DNA from: Oscillospiraceae bacterium
Lineage (GTDB): Bacteria; Bacillota; Clostridia; Oscillospirales; Oscillospiraceae
Length of the DNA stretch: 16,866 nucleotides
Direction of reading: 5' to 3'
Assembly (NCBI GenBank): GCA_017501805.1
Contig: JAFVWG010000129.1
Location: 1-16,866 of the forward strand
This document shows, piece after piece, positions 13,735 to 16,866 of the stretch (position 1 is the stretch's first letter; every line of letters begins with the position of its first letter). The position numbers and the translations under genes are program-made. The notes under the pieces were generated by a model. The model saw only the letters and a program-made list of their open reading frames with translations, did no database searches and had not been told where the DNA came from.

Positions 13735-14184
13735 TTACGTTGGGTATAAGACGCTGATCGTCTCTTCTTCCCATTCCTTGCCCTTGATTGTGAATGCCAT
13801 GTAGAGAGCGTCTGCTCTCCAGCTGAATTCAAAGCCTCGGACGTACTCGGTGTGGGTGTTGACCATGAGCGCCTCTGTGATGGTTTTTTCGAGTGCCGAT
13901 TCCACGGCGGCGTGGTCGCCCTCTGCAAGCGCCGCCTCTCCTTCGATGCCGATGTCTGTGCTGTAAGCGAGGCAAGCGTCGCGCTCGGTCATTACGACCT
14001 TGCGGCACCATTGCATATAGGCTTCTTTGCCGGTGGAGGCGGTCATCTTATGGGCACCATCAAGCCTGAAGTCGCCCTTGTCGTAGTCGAAGAATACGCT
14101 CGGTTTGTACGTTCGCGTTTCGCTCTGCGTCGGCGCCGAGATCTCCGGCACGTCAAAGACGGGGAATAGGTTCTTTTCTGCCAT
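13735..14184 (-). CDS. DUF2634 / gp25-like baseplate wedge protein, XkdS-like (149 aa)
   Basis: A wedge component of the contractile baseplate, in the place of xkdS between the XkdR-like and baseplate J genes. The ATG at 14184 has an AGGAGG 8 nt upstream. Residues 30-45 (F-D-Y-x-x-G-D-F, then G) and 52-95 (E-A-Y-x-Q-W-C-x-K near 54-62, then Y-S-T-D-I-G near 74-79) follow the DUF2634 pattern, and the C-terminal half ends with a beta hairpin. Length is typical of the family. Nothing unusual is seen. Confidence 0.88.
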   Translation of the reverse strand: MAEKNLFPVFDVPEISAPTQSETRTYKPSVFFDYDKGDFRLDGAHKMTASTGKEAYMQWCRKVVMTERDACLAYSTDIGIEGEAALAEGDHAAVESALEKTITEALMVNTHTEYVRGFEFSWRADALYMAFTIKGKEWEEETISVLYPT

Positions 14185-14195
14185 GATTTCGCCTC

Positions 14196-14630
14196 CTATC
14201 CGATGTCAGTCGCCGGGCGGACTCTTCCCACGACGATGGCGTCGTGCTGGACCCACGCCACCAGGACGCGGTCGCCAGGCTTGAGCCAGCGGAGCTTTTC
14301 GGGAATGAGGACGGTGTGGCTGTGGGTTCCGCTGCTTTCGTGCTCATGGGATCCGTCGCCGCCTACGTGTCCTCCGTGGCTTCCGTTGTTGCCGTGGGTG
14401 TGTGCGCCGTTCTGGGTGGTTGTTGTGAGCTTCGTCCCGGTCTCTCCGAGGGTTAAGTCTTCGAGAACGAGGTAGTCCGCTTTCGGGATCGGTATCGGGT
14501 ATGTGTTGGTGAGGAGGCTGTAGTCCTTCTGGATTTCTCCGAAGTCAAGCACGAGGGAGCTGTGCGCTTCTCGTTCGCCTTGTATTCGGCCGTGGAGCAC
14601 TCTTGCGAGCTTGTTCATTCCTTCGTCCAT
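14196..14630 (-). CDS. DUF2577 / XkdR-like tail protein with His-rich insert (144 aa)
   Basis: A small tail protein in the position of xkdR, just after the hub gene. The ATG at 14630 has AAGGAGG about 7 nt upstream. Residues 1-65 are the conserved part (L-x-L-D-F-G-E-I then Y-P-I-P-I-P-K). Residues 75-108 or so form a Gly/His/Ser-rich loop with eight His, several as H-x-H. Residues 109-144 close the fold with a strand pattern and K-P-G-D-R-V-L-V-A-W, common in baseplate spike-like beta domains. The His cluster could bind a metal as in tips of some phage spikes, but that is inference. Confidence 0.85.
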   Translation of the reverse strand: MDEGMNKLARVLHGRIQGEREAHSSLVLDFGEIQKDYSLLTNTYPIPIPKADYLVLEDLTLGETGTKLTTTTQNGAHTHGNNGSHGGHVGGDGSHEHESSGTHSHTVLIPEKLRWLKPGDRVLVAWVQHDAIVVGRVRPATDIG

Positions 14631-14642
14631 GTCCTCGCCTCC

Positions 14643-15914
14643 TTAACTGAACGAGCCAGCATCTACCCAGCCGTAGACGTTACTGCTGCCGCCGACGTTG
14701 TTATAAGCGCCGCCGATGAGGTGGTATGGGTGCTTGGCTCCTTTTGCTACGACGGTGATTTTTGCTTTGCCGCCGGTTCTGTTGCCGCCGCGCGGACTTG
14801 CGTCCTGCGACGTGTAGTAGTGGTTTCCTCCGTTGAAGTTGACGATATCGCCGACCTTGTAGTCCTTCTTGGTGGTTGTGGATTGTACGGCGCCGCTGCC
14901 TTTGATGGCGTCTGCGTTGTATTTCACCAGTCCCATGCTCATGGACTTGTTGGAGGCGTTGTGCTGAATGGAAACGACAAGAGCGTACCCGGTGAAAACG
15001 CGGGCGGTCACCTTCACCTTGTCTCCTTTGCGGAGCCAGGGGATGTCGGGTGCTTTGAAGTTCATTGTCTCTTCCGGTTCGCCTTCTTCTTTGAGGATTT
15101 CCTTTGCGGCAGCTGTGGCGGTCGCCAGGGAGTCGTCATCATCGCGGACGTAGATCTTCTGGCGCTTGCCGTACTCCGTCTTGCCGTTGATGATGGCTTC
15201 TACCGCTTGGCGGCCGTCGTCGTCTTCTGAAGCTACGACTTTTACGACCGTTACCATGTCCCCGGTGCTGATCTTGTACTTGGTCAGTTCGAGGTTTCGC
15301 TCTTCCTCGAAGCAGTAAATGGTTGAGTTACTGCCTTTCGGAACGACCGAGACCTTGCCCTTCCTGGCGCGGATGATGCAGTCTGCGCCTCCGTGCTTAT
15401 GGGCGGTCTCCAGAAGCTCCAGGGCGATGTCTGATAGGTATTCGTTCTTGAAGGTGGTCTTCGCGTGCGAGACGTCCGGTCCTTCGTACTTTTCCACCGG
15501 GATTCCCCAGTCGTTGAATATCCCCATCAGGGCGGTTTTGGTGCCTACGCCTGCGCTGATGTATCGGTTGTCTTGCGATCCCTGCAGGTCGAATAATTCG
15601 TCATAGCCGAGAAGGTCGAGGGCGTCCGACGTGCTGGAGCGCGCCGGTGCCCAGTCCGTGATCTTGCCTCTTGCTACTTCTTCAGATTCTCCGCCGTATT
15701 CGGCTTTGACGATGATGTAGCAGTTCGGCTTTGCCAGGGTCGACATTCTGCTTCCTTTGTGGACGACGTTGGCGAGGTTGAGGGAGACACGCTGTGCGAG
15801 CTCTCCCTCGTTTTCCTCCCAGCCGACGTCTGTTGAGGCTCCGGTGATGTCCAGCTGTTCGCCGTTCTCCCGGAGCAGATAGGTCTTGTATGTGATTTTG
15901 CTGACGTCAATCAT
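14643..15914 (-). CDS. Tail hub protein, GPD/gp27-like (XkdQ-like) with C-terminal SH3-like domain (423 aa)
   Basis: The hub forms the centre of the baseplate and joins tube and spike. The ATG at 15914 follows GGAGGTG by about 9 nt. Residues 1-340 or so fit the late-control-D/XkdQ fold: an N-terminal beta domain (1-90), a helical linker with a G-V-G-T-K-T-A-L-like patch (about 122-129), and a Y-L-S-D-I-A-L-E-L-L-E-T-A helix (159-171). Residues 351-421 are a separate domain starting Y-K-V-G-D-I-V-N-F and ending N-V-Y-G-W-V-D-A, the SH3-like module found at the ends of many phage lytic enzymes and hubs in Firmicutes. It may contact cell-wall sugar or peptide. It lies between the LysM gene and the XkdR-like gene, as expected for xkdQ. 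Confidence 0.9.
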   Translation of the reverse strand: MIDVSKITYKTYLLRENGEQLDITGASTDVGWEENEGELAQRVSLNLANVVHKGSRMSTLAKPNCYIIVKAEYGGESEEVARGKITDWAPARSSTSDALDLLGYDELFDLQGSQDNRYISAGVGTKTALMGIFNDWGIPVEKYEGPDVSHAKTTFKNEYLSDIALELLETAHKHGGADCIIRARKGKVSVVPKGSNSTIYCFEEERNLELTKYKISTGDMVTVVKVVASEDDDGRQAVEAIINGKTEYGKRQKIYVRDDDDSLATATAAAKEILKEEGEPEETMNFKAPDIPWLRKGDKVKVTARVFTGYALVVSIQHNASNKSMSMGLVKYNADAIKGSGAVQSTTTKKDYKVGDIVNFNGGNHYYTSQDASPRGGNRTGGKAKITVVAKGAKHPYHLIGGAYNNVGGSSNVYGWVDAGSFS

Positions 15915-15929
15915 CCGTGCTGCACCTCC

Positions 15930-16616
15930 TTAATAAGGCAAGAGCAGAACCATTCCCGGTCTGATGAGGTTCGGGTTTGATCCTATCGTCTTTTTGTTCA
16001 GCGCGTAGATTGCCGTGTACTTGGCTCCGCTTCCCAGCTTCGCCTTTGCGATGTTCCAGAGGCAGTCGCCCTTCTTGACCGTGTACGTCTTCGTCTGCTC
16101 CGATTTTGTCGGGGTGTTGGTAGAATTAGTCGTCGGTCTCGATCCGCTCGCTACGTTCGAATTCTGGGCGCTCTGGGTGGTCTGTGCTTCCGTGATGGTG
16201 TAAACCGTCGCCGCTTTCGCCTCGATGAATTCTATCGTGTAGTCGTAATTGCCCACGCCGCCGGTCGGCTCGTAGGTGAAGGACTTCAGATAGACGTTGG
16301 CGTATATCGGCGTCTCGGTAAGCATCAGCACCAGCTCCGTGCGGTTCGTTCTCCACTTCTCGATGCACGTGATCATCTCCTTCGGGGAATGGTAGAGCGC
16401 CGTCTTTACAAACGGCATCTGACGCATTGCCGGTCCGGGGAATGTTCCGCTCCATGAGAATGTGCGGAGCTTCTGTCCGCTCGGTATTTTAACTTCGCCG
16501 ATGTTGATGAATTTGTAGGTGATGAAGTCGCTGTCCGCCTTCGCTTTCACCTTTTCCGGGAGGAGGCACCATGAAAGTCTCCAGCCGGTGTCTTTTTCGG
16601 TCAGGTATAAATCCAT
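15930..16616 (-). CDS. LysM-containing tail protein, XkdP-like (228 aa)
   Basis: This tail-base protein follows the tape measure, as xkdP/yqbP do. The ATG at 16616 has a GGAGGAG overlapping the end of the tape gene. Residues 1-135 are the XkdP-like core, with the S-W-S-G-T-F-P-G pattern at 54-61 and I-E-K-W-R near 85-89. Residues 140-175 are a Ser/Thr/Gln/Asn-rich linker. Residues 176-228 form one LysM domain (T-Y-T-V-K-K-G-D-x-L-W-x-I-A near 177-190, closing L-I-R-P-G-M-V-L-L-L-P), which binds N-acetylglucosamine-containing glycans such as peptidoglycan. A role in wall contact or baseplate assembly is inferred. Confidence 0.92.
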   Translation of the reverse strand: MDLYLTEKDTGWRLSWCLLPEKVKAKADSDFITYKFINIGEVKIPSGQKLRTFSWSGTFPGPAMRQMPFVKTALYHSPKEMITCIEKWRTNRTELVLMLTETPIYANVYLKSFTYEPTGGVGNYDYTIEFIEAKAATVYTITEAQTTQSAQNSNVASGSRPTTNSTNTPTKSEQTKTYTVKKGDCLWNIAKAKLGSGAKYTAIYALNKKTIGSNPNLIRPGMVLLLPY

Positions 16617-16619
16617 GTG

Positions 16620-16866
16620 TTACACTCCTCCCTTCACAGGCATATTGGCAAAGACGCGAGCGAGGCGTTCTGCCAGCTCATCGCCGATGTCGTCCACCAG
16701 TTCGCGGATGTGTGCCTTGATGACGGCGATCAAGCTCTCGCCATCAAAGCCTGCGTCTCTGGCTTCGATTACAAATTGCGGGTTGACCTCTACCTTGATT
16801 TCGACGTTGTTGCCTCCGCCGGATCCGCTGAAGGTTGTCACCGGAATGTCTTCGGGGATGTCTCCC
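16620..16866 (-). CDS. Probable tape-measure protein, C-terminal fragment (partial)
   Basis: The frame is open through the right window edge, so this is the end of a longer gene. An internal GTG at 16841 could be read as a start but has no ribosome binding site, and the upstream codons are open. The C-terminal 80 residues have a Gly/Ser linker, a beta strand (V-E-I-K-V-E-V-N), and an amphipathic helix ending D-E-L-A-E-R-L-A-R-V-F-A-N-M-P. This is the kind of tail seen on tape-measure proteins of PBSX-like phages, and the next gene is the XkdP-like LysM protein, as expected after xkdO. The tape-measure call rests mainly on order. Confidence 0.72.
   Translation of the reverse strand, partial: GDIPEDIPVTTFSGSGGGNNVEIKVEVNPQFVIEARDAGFDGESLIAVIKAHIRELVDDIGDELAERLARVFANMPVKGGV

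Noticed and set aside
16620..16841. Complete 73-residue gene starting at GTG 16841
   Set aside because: No ribosome binding site precedes the GTG and the frame is open to the window edge, so it is treated as the end of a longer gene.

Overview
The window is a late-gene segment of a contractile-tailed (myovirus-type) phage or prophage of a Firmicutes host, most likely a Clostridia-type gut bacterium. The reasons are strong AGGAGG ribosome binding sites before almost every gene, a tail module in the same order as the Bacillus PBSX xkdO-to-xkdV block, and small-protein families (a CD1375-like protein, a LysM tail protein) typical of clostridial phages. Every supported gene is on the minus strand, so the window reads right to left as one tightly packed operon with short gaps or overlaps. 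No host genes, tRNAs, integrase or CRISPR array are visible.

Region 16866-11911 is the baseplate block. It holds the C-terminus of a probable tape-measure protein (cut by the window edge), a LysM tail protein (XkdP-like), a gp27/GPD-like hub with a C-terminal SH3-like domain (XkdQ-like), a His-rich DUF2577-like protein (XkdR-like), a gp25/DUF2634-like wedge protein (XkdS-like), a baseplate J protein (XkdT-like) and a DUF2313-like protein (XkdU-like). Region 11898-9700 encodes a 732-residue tail fibre in which ten copies of a GD-x-W-Y repeat interrupt the fibre N-terminal domain.

Region 9684-950 is a complete diversity-generating retroelement (DGR) and its target. The target is a 2180-residue modular tail protein with Ig/LamG-like regions, a CotH-kinase-like region, leucine-rich repeats, an InlB-type beta-grasp region and a C-terminal C-type-lectin/DUF6273-like domain. 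Its last 45 or so codons are the variable repeat (VR, 3179-3311). Next in transcription order come a DNA hairpin (3102-3128), the accessory gene avd (3068-2595), the template repeat (TR, 2559-2427), about 277 nt of spacer, and a DGR reverse transcriptase with a YMDD active site and the DGR-type LGxxxSQ motif. TR and VR align over 133 bp without gaps. All 17 differences fall at TR adenines (17 of 41 adenines, 0 of 92 other bases), the signature of adenine-specific mutagenic homing.

Region 1004-1 returns to ordinary phage genes: a 141-residue fibre-associated protein, a CD1375-like small protein, a coiled-coil 75-residue protein and the start of a small membrane-anchored protein, probably leading into the lysis cassette.

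How it works together (inference): the baseplate genes build the contractile machine, and the two long fibre proteins contact the host. The DGR rewrites surface residues of the lectin domain of the larger one so that receptor specificity can shift. Less expected features are a 14-nt sequence shared in opposite orientation by the TR-RT spacer and the post-VR hairpin, a possible kinase-fold domain inside the diversified tail protein, and the repeat block inserted in the neighbouring fibre.
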